The notes under the pieces: model-generated
Databases searched by the model: none
What the model saw: the letters and a program-made list of their open reading frames with translations, nothing else
Told to the model about the DNA's origin: nothing
Assembly: GCF_030515985.1 (NCBI RefSeq)
Contig: NZ_CP100376.1
Location: forward strand, 545,063 to 551,528
Reading direction: 5' to 3'
Source: Corynebacterium accolens
Lineage (GTDB): Bacteria; Actinomycetota; Actinomycetes; Mycobacteriales; Mycobacteriaceae
Length of the DNA: 6,466 nucleotides
Position numbers and translations under genes: made by a program
Shown: positions 1-6,341 of the stretch, one piece after another
How the letters are laid out: each line of letters opens with the position of its first letter
Numbering within the stretch: the stretch's first letter is position 1

Positions 1-1243
1 CCCCGCCGAGAGGCGGGCCGACGGTACCAATGGATTGGTCCACGTAGTCCACGGCAGCGGCCGCGGCGGTCTCGGTCAGGCCGTAGCCCTCATAGATGGG
101 CACGCCGATGCCGCGGAACCAGTGCAACAGATCGTGGCCCATCGCGGAGCCGCCGGTAATGCAGTACCGAACATTGCCGCCTACGCCCTGGCGAATGGTG
201 GAATAGACCAGCTTGTCAAAGAGCTTGTGCTTAATTTTCAGCAGCCGGTCTGGGCCGTCCGGCGTATCGAGTGCCTTCGAGTATTCGATGGCGATCTTTT
301 CGGACTGTTCAAAAAGAAAGCTCTTGATGCCAGAATCCGCCGCCTTCGAGGCCGCGGAGTTGCGAACCTTTTCAAATACGCGCGGCACGCCCAAAATGAC
401 GTTGGGGCGAGAGCGGGCGAACTCGATGGAGATGGTGGAAAAATCGGACCAGTGGTTCTGCGAGGCACCGCGAATGGCCACGGCAATCGATACGGCGCGG
501 GAAAAGACATGTGCCAAAGGCAAAAATGTCAGCGTATGGCTGCCCGGCACGGCGAAGACACCGATGGGGTTGGTGGTCAGCGCCCTAGCCTCCGAGAGCC
601 AGTTCCGGTGCGTCAGGATGCAGCCCTTCGGGCGGCCGGTGGTGCCGGAGGTATAAACCAAAGAGGCCAGATCATCGGTATTGGTGGCGGCGATGCGGGC
701 AGACACCTCGTCGGTGCCAACGCTGCGGCCTTCGAATTTCAAGGTATCGATGGCAGAGGAATTAATCTCTAAAACGCGCCGCAGCTGCGATGGCGAGCCC
801 TTCAAATTCGGTTCCCCATCGTCTTGTAGGACCAGGTTTTCAACTAATTCGGAGTGCTCGCGGGTTTCGGTAATCGCCAGCACCGCGCCGGAGTCCTCGA
901 TAATCCAGCGCACCTGGGAGGCGGACGAGGAAGGATAAACCGGAACCGATGCCGCACCGGCGGCCCAGATGGCGTAGTCCAGCAGGGACCATTCGTAGCG
1001 GGTAGCAGAAATCAGAGCGATGCGATCGCCCTGCTCGACGCCTAGCGCGATTAAGCCTTGGGCTACTTCAAAGACCTCATCGATAAACTCTTTACCGGTG
1101 ACATTGACCCACTCGTAATTAGCTGGGCGGGTAAACATGACGCCGTGCGGGCGCTTCTTCGCGGTATCCATCAGGGCGGTGAGGCAGGTCTCCCCCGGCT
1201 CAATGGTAAAATCCGCCGGAGTGTGCACTTGTTGCAGGGTCAC
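1..1243 (-). CDS. fadD15: Long-chain fatty acid-CoA ligase, FadD15-like (3' end cut by window edge)
   Basis: AMP-forming acyl-CoA synthetase (ANL superfamily) that activates fatty acids to acyl-CoA through an acyl-adenylate, for degradation or lipid assembly; probably cytoplasmic or membrane-associated. Reading the minus strand from a GTG at 1243 gives 414 uninterrupted codons to the edge. It begins MTLQQVHTPADFTIEPGE. The P-loop-like AMP-binding motif YTSGTTGRPKG lies at residues 197-207, followed by the LPLAHVFSR segment (about 241-249) and the adenine-binding YGLTET motif at 387-392. FadD15-type proteins are about 600 residues, so the hinge and the C-terminal domain with its catalytic lysine lie outside the window. 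The GTG start is supported by an AAAGGA site six bases upstream (1255-1250). The function is secure; the symbol rests on resemblance to actinobacterial FadD15 and on neighbourhood, so another long-chain FadD is possible. Confidence 0.9.
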   Translation of the reverse strand, partial: MTLQQVHTPADFTIEPGETCLTALMDTAKKRPHGVMFTRPANYEWVNVTGKEFIDEVFEVAQGLIALGVEQGDRIALISATRYEWSLLDYAIWAAGAASVPVYPSSSASQVRWIIEDSGAVLAITETREHSELVENLVLQDDGEPNLKGSPSQLRRVLEINSSAIDTLKFEGRSVGTDEVSARIAATNTDDLASLVYTSGTTGRPKGCILTHRNWLSEARALTTNPIGVFAVPGSHTLTFLPLAHVFSRAVSIAVAIRGASQNHWSDFSTISIEFARSRPNVILGVPRVFEKVRNSAASKAADSGIKSFLFEQSEKIAIEYSKALDTPDGPDRLLKIKHKLFDKLVYSTIRQGVGGNVRYCITGGSAMGHDLLHWFRGIGVPIYEGYGLTETAAAAAVDYVDQSIGTVGPPLGG

Positions 1244-1281
1244 GCGATGTCCTTTCGCACAGCTAATAATAATCTGTGCCT

Positions 1282-1310
1282 ACTGTACCAACCGGTTGGC
1301 GTATCAACGC
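1282..1310 (-). promoter_or_regulatory. Probable fadD promoter with palindromic operator-like site
   Basis: Read on the minus strand, TACAGT (1287-1282) fits the corynebacterial -10 consensus TANANT and would start transcription near 1275, leaving a leader of about 32 bases that includes the AAAGGA ribosome site. The -35 is weak: GCGTTG at 17-bp spacing, or TTGATA at 14 bp. Directly upstream of the -10, filling most of the spacer, is the perfect 12-bp palindrome CCAACCGGTTGG (1288-1299). Symmetric sites of this kind are typical of TetR-family repressors, which often control fatty acid genes in actinobacteria. The palindrome is seen directly; the repressor and its family are inference. Confidence 0.5.
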
Positions 1311-1394
1311 GTTTCACCCACGATCGAAGCTGTAATTATTCACGGCTTATAACACCAGAGTGGTCCATTTATTGGAGCAGTCCACCAGTTTGTC

Positions 1395-1670
1395 CTAGGG
1401 CCACAGGCTGCCGATAAGCGCAACGATGAGAACTAACGCAATCATGGACCACAGCGTGAGCGAGACCCGGGATTTAGGCAGAGAGCGCTTGCGGCGAACG
1501 GGCTGAGAGGTGCCAGCAACCAGCGGGTTTGCAGCGCGCTCATCCTTTTTGCGCTCTGGATCCCACAGGCCTTCGCGGGGATCGACCGGCTGGATCCTAT
1601 CCGAGCTGGCGCTGGGCACGTCGCCGCTCGCTGCGTTATCGCCCGCGCCCTCCGAATGTTGTTCAGCCAT
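1395..1670 (-). CDS. Small membrane protein with disordered N-terminus and one C-terminal membrane helix
   Basis: Hypothetical protein of 91 residues; I do not recognise a named family. Residues 1-55 are hydrophilic and low in complexity (Ala, Ser, Asp and Glu rich, including a DPREGLWDPERKKDE stretch) and look disordered. A basic patch RRKRSLPKSR (59-68) is followed by one hydrophobic segment (about 70-89) that ends the protein. By the positive-inside rule the N-terminus should be cytoplasmic, giving a tail-anchored-like topology. The ATG lies inside the end of the upstream 67-residue gene, an 8-bp overlap in ATGGCTGA, so translation is probably coupled; only a weak AAAAGA precedes it. The next gene on this strand, fadD, follows after 151 bp and has its own promoter-like sequence. 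A longer frame, 1442-1807, overlaps both genes and was judged a shadow. Confidence 0.72.
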   Translation of the reverse strand: MAEQHSEGAGDNAASGDVPSASSDRIQPVDPREGLWDPERKKDERAANPLVAGTSQPVRRKRSLPKSRVSLTLWSMIALVLIVALIGSLWP

Positions 1671-1866
1671 GGTCTTTTACTGTAGTGCCGCGATTGCGAA
1701 ACTGGGAAATTAGGACGGCGCTGCGGTCCACGGCCCACATCAGGCACCAGGCCAGCCCAATCATGATGGGCACCACGATGATGACCACGATGATCATCTG
1801 TACCCACACGGGCGCCTGCACCAAGAACTGCGAAAATGCGCTGCTCACGTCAGTCAACCACTCCAT
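1663..1866 (-). CDS. Very small membrane protein, 67 residues
   Basis: Unrecognised hypothetical membrane protein. A short amphipathic-looking start (MEWLTDVSSAFSQF) leads into a long hydrophobic stretch at about residues 20-46 (VQMIIVVIIVVPIMIGLAW then CLMWAV), long enough for one helix with a proline kink at 33. The hydrophilic tail contains RNR and K, which suggests the C-terminus is inside. There is no signal peptidase or lipobox motif. Translation could use AAGGA (1874-1870), only three bases from the ATG; alternatively TAATAT (1880-1875), eight bases upstream, could be a -10 giving a leaderless message. The gene overlaps the 91-residue membrane protein gene by 8 bp, so the two are probably made together and may interact. 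It is divergent from the esterase gene, with 38 bp between starts. Confidence 0.68.
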   Translation of the reverse strand: MEWLTDVSSAFSQFLVQAPVWVQMIIVVIIVVPIMIGLAWCLMWAVDRSAVLISQFRNRGTTVKDHG

Positions 1867-1873
1867 GGGTCCT

Positions 1874-1897
1874 TATATTACTGCCCCACGGTAATCT
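1874..1897 (+). promoter_or_regulatory. Candidate -10 elements for the carboxylesterase gene
   Basis: Only 38 bp separate the divergent starts at 1866 and 1905. Two plus-strand -10 candidates fit here. TATATT (1874-1879) matches TANANT and would give a leader of about 19 bases with a poor ribosome site. TAATCT (1892-1897) lies exactly seven bases before the ATG and would give a leaderless message. No good -35 is seen for either, and any -35 would fall inside the divergent 67-residue gene. Confidence 0.35.
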
Positions 1898-1904
1898 GGC
1901 AGGT

Positions 1905-3167
1905 ATGTCGAGCGCACAGATACCCGTTACCATTGCCACCCCATCTGGACGCATCACCGGCTTTAGCCGCGATGGCCTCTCCTACTTTCATTCGCTGCGC
2001 TTTTGCGAAATCCCTAGCCGCTTTTCCACGGCGCGGCCGCTGGATGAGCCCCTCGACCAAGATGCGCGCACACCGCAACCGGATGAGGTAGCGCTCAGTA
2101 TTACTGCCCCGGAAAACGCGACGGATTGCCCCGTGGTGGTCTATATCCACGGGGGAAGTTTTGAAGGCGGCTCGCATGAGGACGAGCGGGTGCCAGGCAC
2201 GGTAACGGCCCGCAAGGGCATCATCCAAGTCCGGGTGGGCTACCGCGTGGGCCTGGCTGGTTTCGCCCGCTTTGCCGACGATGAAGCGGACCGCTACCGG
2301 GGCATCGATGACTGCGTGCTGGCGTTGGAGTGGCTACAGGACAATATCGAATCCTTTGGCGGGGATAAAACGAATATCACCCTGGTAGGACAATCCGCCG
2401 GCGCGGCGATTAGCCTGTGGCTTGCCCGGCGCGATCACTATCGCGGCGCTTTCCGGCGCGTCCTCGCCCTCTCGCCCGCCTACCCCCGCGATACCTTTGA
2501 GCACCGCGTGGCGGGATTGCACAGGTACCTCTCGGTACCTATTGAGCGCAGCGCCCTGGAATCGCTCCCGCCCGAGGCATTGGAAAAGGGCTATAAAAAG
2601 TTCCGCAAGAAGCACCGCTATGACTTGGCCCTCGGCCCGGCGCCGATGCAGGCATCCGAACTGGCGGATATCCCCATCGTGGTGAGCTCCACCCGGGATG
2701 AGTTTTACGATCTCCCGGCCGGCAAGCGCATCGATAATATGGCCCTGGGCAAGTTTATTTGTAACTACCTGTCCCAGCGCTTCGGCTTCCCGCACGGCCG
2801 CTACACGCAATGGCGCCAGCTCGCGCAGTACGTGGACCCGGACCGCCTGATGGGCCGGATGATCGGCGATTCCCTCGTTCGCCGCTGGACGGCGCAGGTG
2901 GCCTCCGGCGCACCGGGGCCAACCTGGATGATGGAGTTTACGAGGAAGCTTAAGCCAGCGCTGCACTGCGATGAGCTCTACCCGCTCTTCGGCACCGACT
3001 GCGAGCTGAACGAGTGGCTCTGCCACTTCGCCACCACCGGCGAGCCGGGCTTCCCCAACTATGGCAGCGACCACCGCGTGCTCGAATTTGATTTGGATAC
3101 CGGGGATAGGCGCATCGCCTATGCCACCCTTGATTACGTGGCGGCGGCGTTTTATGAGGAAGACTAA
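1905..3167 (+). CDS. Type B carboxylesterase, alpha/beta-hydrolase fold
   Basis: Hydrolyses carboxylic esters; natural substrate unknown. The 420-residue protein has the order of the carboxylesterase type B family (para-nitrobenzyl esterase-like): oxyanion-hole HGG at 82-84 after VVVYI, the conserved ALEWLQDNIESFGGD block (140-154), nucleophile Ser164 in GQSAG (162-166), acid Glu266 in SSTRDEF, and His354 in KPALHCDELYPLF. All three triad residues are present, so it should be active. It is shorter than the usual 480-550 residues. There is no signal peptide, so it is probably cytoplasmic. I chose ATG 1905 over the in-frame ATG 1836 because the earlier start would overlap the divergent gene at 1866 and add a poorly fitting 23-residue extension. 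Only CAGG one base from the ATG resembles a ribosome site, so a leaderless message is possible. It ends three bases from the convergent idi stop. Confidence 0.9.
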   Translation: MSSAQIPVTIATPSGRITGFSRDGLSYFHSLRFCEIPSRFSTARPLDEPLDQDARTPQPDEVALSITAPENATDCPVVVYIHGGSFEGGSHEDERVPGTVTARKGIIQVRVGYRVGLAGFARFADDEADRYRGIDDCVLALEWLQDNIESFGGDKTNITLVGQSAGAAISLWLARRDHYRGAFRRVLALSPAYPRDTFEHRVAGLHRYLSVPIERSALESLPPEALEKGYKKFRKKHRYDLALGPAPMQASELADIPIVVSSTRDEFYDLPAGKRIDNMALGKFICNYLSQRFGFPHGRYTQWRQLAQYVDPDRLMGRMIGDSLVRRWTAQVASGAPGPTWMMEFTRKLKPALHCDELYPLFGTDCELNEWLCHFATTGEPGFPNYGSDHRVLEFDLDTGDRRIAYATLDYVAAAFYEED

Positions 3168-3170
3168 CTG

Positions 3171-3722
3171 CTACTGCGCCAAAGACTGAAGCGCCGCGCG
3201 CAATTCGGCTTCCGCCAGTTCCTCGCACATCCACGGGCTAAATACCGCCGGCACGGCATCGGCCGCGGCGATAAGCCGGGCGGGCTCGACCCATTCCCAG
3301 GAGTCGACCTCGTCCGGGTTCGGCTGCCACTGCGCTTGGGAGTCGAGCTCTACGCAGTAGACGGGGCAGATTTCGTTTTCCACCAAGCCGGAAGAATCCA
3401 CCGCACGGTAGGAAAAGGTGGGCAGCACCACGCGCAAGTTGGATAACGCATCCGCGGGAATGCCTAGCTCGAATTCGGCGCGGCGAGTAACGGCATCGGC
3501 AGTCGCCTCCCCCGGACCAGGATGCCCGCAGAAGGAATTGGTCCACACGCCGGGCCAGGTTTGCTTGCCCAGCGCCCGGCGGGTGATGAGCACCTTTCCG
3601 TGGCAGGTAACCCACGCGGAAAAGGCAAAGTGCAAGGCGGTGTCGGTGGTATGCACCTCGGATTTGAGCGCAGTACCAATGGCTTTTCCATCAGCACCCG
3701 CCAGGACTACCCGTTCCGTCAT
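3171..3722 (-). CDS. idi: Isopentenyl-diphosphate delta-isomerase, type I
   Basis: Interconverts isopentenyl and dimethylallyl diphosphate, balancing the C5 units that feed decaprenyl phosphate, menaquinone and carotenoid synthesis; cytosolic, divalent-metal dependent, Nudix-fold. Read from ATG 3722 it has 183 residues, against 182 in E. coli Idi, and aligns along its length. Catalytic Cys65 sits in TNSFCGHP and catalytic Glu117 in ENEICPV. Metal ligands are His24, His31, His67, Glu115 and Glu117, with Glu85 in FELG matching the E. coli magnesium-binding Glu87. The C-terminal FSPWM motif is at 161-165. A start at 3743 would add MGGGSEP, but ATG 3722 forms an ATGA overlap with the upstream lipoprotein stop and gives the family length; GGGGGA lies about ten bases upstream of it. 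Actinobacteria using the MEP pathway make both isomers, so the enzyme tunes their ratio. Confidence 0.95.
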   Translation of the reverse strand: MTERVVLAGADGKAIGTALKSEVHTTDTALHFAFSAWVTCHGKVLITRRALGKQTWPGVWTNSFCGHPGPGEATADAVTRRAEFELGIPADALSNLRVVLPTFSYRAVDSSGLVENEICPVYCVELDSQAQWQPNPDEVDSWEWVEPARLIAAADAVPAVFSPWMCEELAEAELRAALQSLAQ

Positions 3723-4267
3723 AGGTTCAGATCCCCCACCCACGTGACGTTTCCAATGTGCAGGCGGGCATTCCAGAGGTTACCCGGCGCGACATCGTAA
3801 CGGTATTGGAGGTTGACCGCGGCGCCCGCGCCCAGCGGGTGATCGAGGCCCGGGGGTTCCACGTCAGGCGCGGAGTTCTCGTCATACGGCAGGGCTTTTA
3901 CCTTAGACCAGCCGCCATTCCCGTCGGCGCGCTCAAGGACGGGGTCATCGAAGGCATCGGTGGGCAGGGCCATTTCGTTTTCGTTCTTGAGCAAAATGGT
4001 TACCACGGAGCCGCCGGAATTATTGTCCGTATACACTCCTTGCAGCTCCCAGCTGACACCGAGGCCGGCATCTTTGACCGGGCTCGCTAGGTTGGAAGTG
4101 ACTTCCTTATCGTCGGTGTCTTCCGCTTGATAAGGCGCTTCTTCTGAGCTGGAGACGGTGATATTGTCCCCCAGCCCGGTCTCTTCCGGCTGGAGAATGC
4201 TGCATCCGGCCAGGGTCACGGCGAGAAGGCTGACCACGCCTGCGCCTAAAGTGTGAGAAATTTTCAC
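3719..4267 (-). CDS. Secreted lipoprotein with a C-terminal beta-rich domain
   Basis: Predicted lipoprotein of 182 residues, unknown function. The signal peptide MKISHTLGAGVVSLLAVTLAGC carries a lipobox LAGC (19-22), so Cys22 should be lipidated and the mature protein anchored on the outer face of the membrane. Residues 23-60 are acidic and linker-like. Residues 65-182 look like one beta-sandwich domain (LGVSWELQGVYTDN, SVVTILLKNENE, LQYRYDVAP, ARLHIGNVTWVGDL), which resembles the DUF4352-type immunoglobulin-like domains of Gram-positive lipoproteins; that match is by eye only. The GTG start at 4267 has AAAGGA ten bases upstream (4283-4278). Its stop overlaps the idi start as ATGA, so the two form an operon with likely translational coupling. 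There is no obvious biochemical link between a surface lipoprotein and IPP isomerase. Confidence 0.85.
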   Translation of the reverse strand: MKISHTLGAGVVSLLAVTLAGCSILQPEETGLGDNITVSSSEEAPYQAEDTDDKEVTSNLASPVKDAGLGVSWELQGVYTDNNSGGSVVTILLKNENEMALPTDAFDDPVLERADGNGGWSKVKALPYDENSAPDVEPPGLDHPLGAGAAVNLQYRYDVAPGNLWNARLHIGNVTWVGDLNL

Positions 4268-4436
4268 CGTGGATGGATCCTTTGCACGCGAAGATAACTT
4301 TATTTCTGCACAGATACCTTAGCCGAAAGCCCGCCCAAGGTATGCATCTGGGCTGCGCGCCGTGGCGTGTGGCATACTGGACTGTCTCTTTTAGGTACTC
4401 TACTTCCCTACGCGTCTTTGAATTGAGCATCCCTCC
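4268..4436. promoter_or_regulatory. Divergent promoter region between lipoprotein-idi and the ABC transporter gene
   Basis: No gene is seen in these 169 bp. For the minus-strand lipoprotein gene, TAAAGT (4302-4297) fits the TANANT -10 consensus and would start transcription near 4290, just before AAAGGA; its -35 is weak. For the plus-strand ABC gene the best -10 is TACTCT (4396-4401), which misses one consensus base, and no ribosome site stronger than GAG precedes ATG 4437. The middle holds inverted repeats: ATACCTT (4314-4320) with AAGGTAT (4337-4343), and GTATGC (4340-4345) with GCATAC (4372-4377). They could be operator sites, but the promoter and operator assignments are inference. Confidence 0.45.
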
Positions 4437-6323
4437 ATGAAATCCCTCGTACGCATTACCCGCAGCGCTTCTGCCCTGTGGCCCTATTATCTCGGCGTGT
4501 TGCTCGCAGCGACGGTCACCGCCGTCCTTGCGTTGATTTCACCCTTTTTCACCAGGGAAGCCACCGACATCATCGTTGAGGCCCTCCAAACAAGCGAGCC
4601 GCTTGGCGATGCCCTTCGTTCCGTCCTTTTCCTAGCCCTCGCCCTCTTCCTGGCTGATGCCGCCAATGCCCTATTCCGCAATATCGGCAGCTACATCGGC
4701 GATGTCATGGTCTCGCGCCTGCGCCAGATTTTATCCAACCGCTACTTTGCCAAGCTCTTGGCGCTGCCGCAGGGCTATTACGATAATCAGGTCACCGGCA
4801 CGATCATCGCCCGACTGGATCGCTCCATCGCGAATATCACGCAGTTTATCCAGTCCTTTGCCAATAATTTCTTCACGATGATCATTCAGACCATCGCGGT
4901 ATTGGCCATTACCGCCTGGTACTACTGGCCGCTGACCATCTTATTGGCGCTGCTTTTCCCCATTTATATGTGGCTGACCGCGCTGACCTCGAAGCGCTGG
5001 CAAAAATTTGAAGCCATTAAAAACGAAAACATCGACCAAGCCAATGGCCGCTTCGCCGAGGTCATAGGCCAGGTCAAGGTCACCAAGTCCTTCGTCGCCG
5101 AATCCCGCGAGTTGGACCACTTTGCCCAGCGCTATGGCACCGTAGTCGATACCACGCGGCCGCAGTCCCGCTGGTGGCACATGATGGATACCTTCCGCGG
5201 CATCGCCATGGCCGTAATCTTTTTAGGCATCTATGCGGTCATCTTTTGGCGCACCCTTGAAGGCCACTTCTCCATCGGCGATATGGTCATGCTCTTGCAG
5301 ATGGTCACCATGGCCAAGCAACCCGTCTTCATGATGAGCTGGATGATCGATACGGCCCAGCGCGCTATCGCCGGCTCACGCGACTACTTCAAGGTCATGG
5401 AAGAAGACCTGGAGCCCACCGCCTCGCGCGAGCTGGTCGCCGCCATCACAGACTCCGGCACCCCCGATCTGAACCTCACCCCTATTACCCCATTGGAGCC
5501 CACGCCCGGCGCGCCGGTCTTTGCCTTTGATGATGTTTCCTTCGCTTATGAAGAAGGAAAACCCGTCGTTACAAATATCTCCTTTAGCGCGCACGAGGGC
5601 CAGAAGGTCGCGCTCGTGGGTGAATCGGGCGGCGGTAAATCCACCCTGGTCAACCTGCTGCTGGGCCTGTATCACCCCTCGGCTGGCCACCTCGACGTGC
5701 TGGGCCACCGCGTCGATGACCTCACCGCTTCACGCCTGCGCGCGTCCGTCGGCGTGGTCTTCCAAGAGTCCTACCTCTTTTCGGGCACCATCCGCGACAA
5801 TATTGCCTATGGCAAGCCGGGGGCTACTGAGGAAGAAATCGTGGATGTGGCCAAGCGCGCCAATGCCCATGACTTCATTGAGGCCTTCCCGGATGGTTAT
5901 GACACGGTCATCGGCGAGCGCGGGTTGAAGCTTTCCGGTGGGCAGAAGCAGCGCGTGTCCGTCGCGCGCGCCATGTTAAAGGATGCGCCCATCCTGGTGC
6001 TCGATGAGGCCACCTCCGCGCTGGATACCAAGGCCGAGCGCGCGGTCCAGGCTGGCCTAGACGAGCTGATGAAGGACCGGACCACGCTTATTATCGCGCA
6101 CCGCCTATCCACCATCGCGGATGTCGATACCATCATCACCCTAGAGGCAGGGCGAATTGATGAAATGGGCTCGCCTGCCGAGCTCGCGCAATCCGGTGGT
6201 ATTTATGCCGAGCTGCTCAAGCTCACCCAATCCAGCTCCGCCGCGGACCGCCGCCGGCTGAAAAAGTACGGCTTTGTCACCGGGACCAATTCCCGCAGCG
6301 AGCACGGCGAAGAAAGTGAATAA
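4437..6323 (+). CDS. ABC exporter half-transporter, fused permease and ATPase
   Basis: Membrane exporter of the MsbA/multidrug type (type I exporter fold), probably a homodimer as no partner gene adjoins it. The 628 residues run TMD then NBD. Likely helices: about 15-37, 58-82, 143-163, 164-184, 253-271 and 280-305. After a Pro/Thr-rich linker (325-360) the NBD has A-loop Tyr371, Walker A GESGGGKST (395-403), Q-loop Gln443, signature LSGGQ (499-503), Walker B ILVLD (519-523) with catalytic Glu524, D-loop SALD (527-530) and switch His555. All are canonical, so this is a competent ATPase, not a degenerate half. A charged tail (about 600-628) follows. The substrate cannot be read from the sequence; drug, lipid or peptide export are all possible. 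ATG 4437 is the only reasonable start: an in-frame stop lies at 4419-4421. The aecD-like gene follows after 42 bp on the same strand. Confidence 0.93.
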   Translation: MKSLVRITRSASALWPYYLGVLLAATVTAVLALISPFFTREATDIIVEALQTSEPLGDALRSVLFLALALFLADAANALFRNIGSYIGDVMVSRLRQILSNRYFAKLLALPQGYYDNQVTGTIIARLDRSIANITQFIQSFANNFFTMIIQTIAVLAITAWYYWPLTILLALLFPIYMWLTALTSKRWQKFEAIKNENIDQANGRFAEVIGQVKVTKSFVAESRELDHFAQRYGTVVDTTRPQSRWWHMMDTFRGIAMAVIFLGIYAVIFWRTLEGHFSIGDMVMLLQMVTMAKQPVFMMSWMIDTAQRAIAGSRDYFKVMEEDLEPTASRELVAAITDSGTPDLNLTPITPLEPTPGAPVFAFDDVSFAYEEGKPVVTNISFSAHEGQKVALVGESGGGKSTLVNLLLGLYHPSAGHLDVLGHRVDDLTASRLRASVGVVFQESYLFSGTIRDNIAYGKPGATEEEIVDVAKRANAHDFIEAFPDGYDTVIGERGLKLSGGQKQRVSVARAMLKDAPILVLDEATSALDTKAERAVQAGLDELMKDRTTLIIAHRLSTIADVDTIITLEAGRIDEMGSPAELAQSGGIYAELLKLTQSSSAADRRRLKKYGFVTGTNSRSEHGEESE

Positions 6324-6341
6324 ATCCACTGGGACTGCTGC

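Noticed and set aside
35..772. Long plus-strand open frame (245 residues), with others at 213-656 and 681-938
   Set aside because: They lie opposite the fadD reading frame, which has clear family motifs over its whole length; their translations are Gly/Ala/Arg-rich with no recognisable domain, as expected of shadows in GC-rich DNA.
1330..1394. Possible terminator after the 91-residue gene
   Set aside because: Only a 4-bp GTGG/CCAC pairing and short direct repeats of GTCCA could be found, and no T-run follows on the minus strand.
1442..1807. Minus-strand 121-residue frame across the two small membrane protein genes
   Set aside because: Arg/Pro/Ala-rich translation with no domain. The 67- and 91-residue frames have coherent membrane segments and a coupling overlap, so they are preferred.
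1836..1904. Upstream in-frame start for the carboxylesterase, adding 23 residues
   Set aside because: It would begin inside the divergent 67-residue gene, and the extension does not resemble a signal peptide with a cleavage site or the family N-terminus.
2524..2539. Tandem GGTACC motifs 10 bp apart
   Set aside because: They lie within the esterase coding sequence and are explained by codon choice; no further copies follow, so there is no repeat array.
2334..3074. Minus-strand open frame of 246 residues opposite the esterase gene
   Set aside because: It is antisense to conserved esterase motifs, has no ribosome site that I can see, and its composition is that of a shadow frame.
3723..3743. 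Upstream start for idi adding seven residues
   Set aside because: ATG 3722 gives a length one residue from E. coli Idi and a classic ATGA overlap with the lipoprotein stop.
5376..5708. Minus-strand 110-residue frame and other short frames opposite the ABC gene
   Set aside because: They lie opposite the conserved linker, Walker A and other NBD motifs of a full-length ABC exporter; no independent support.
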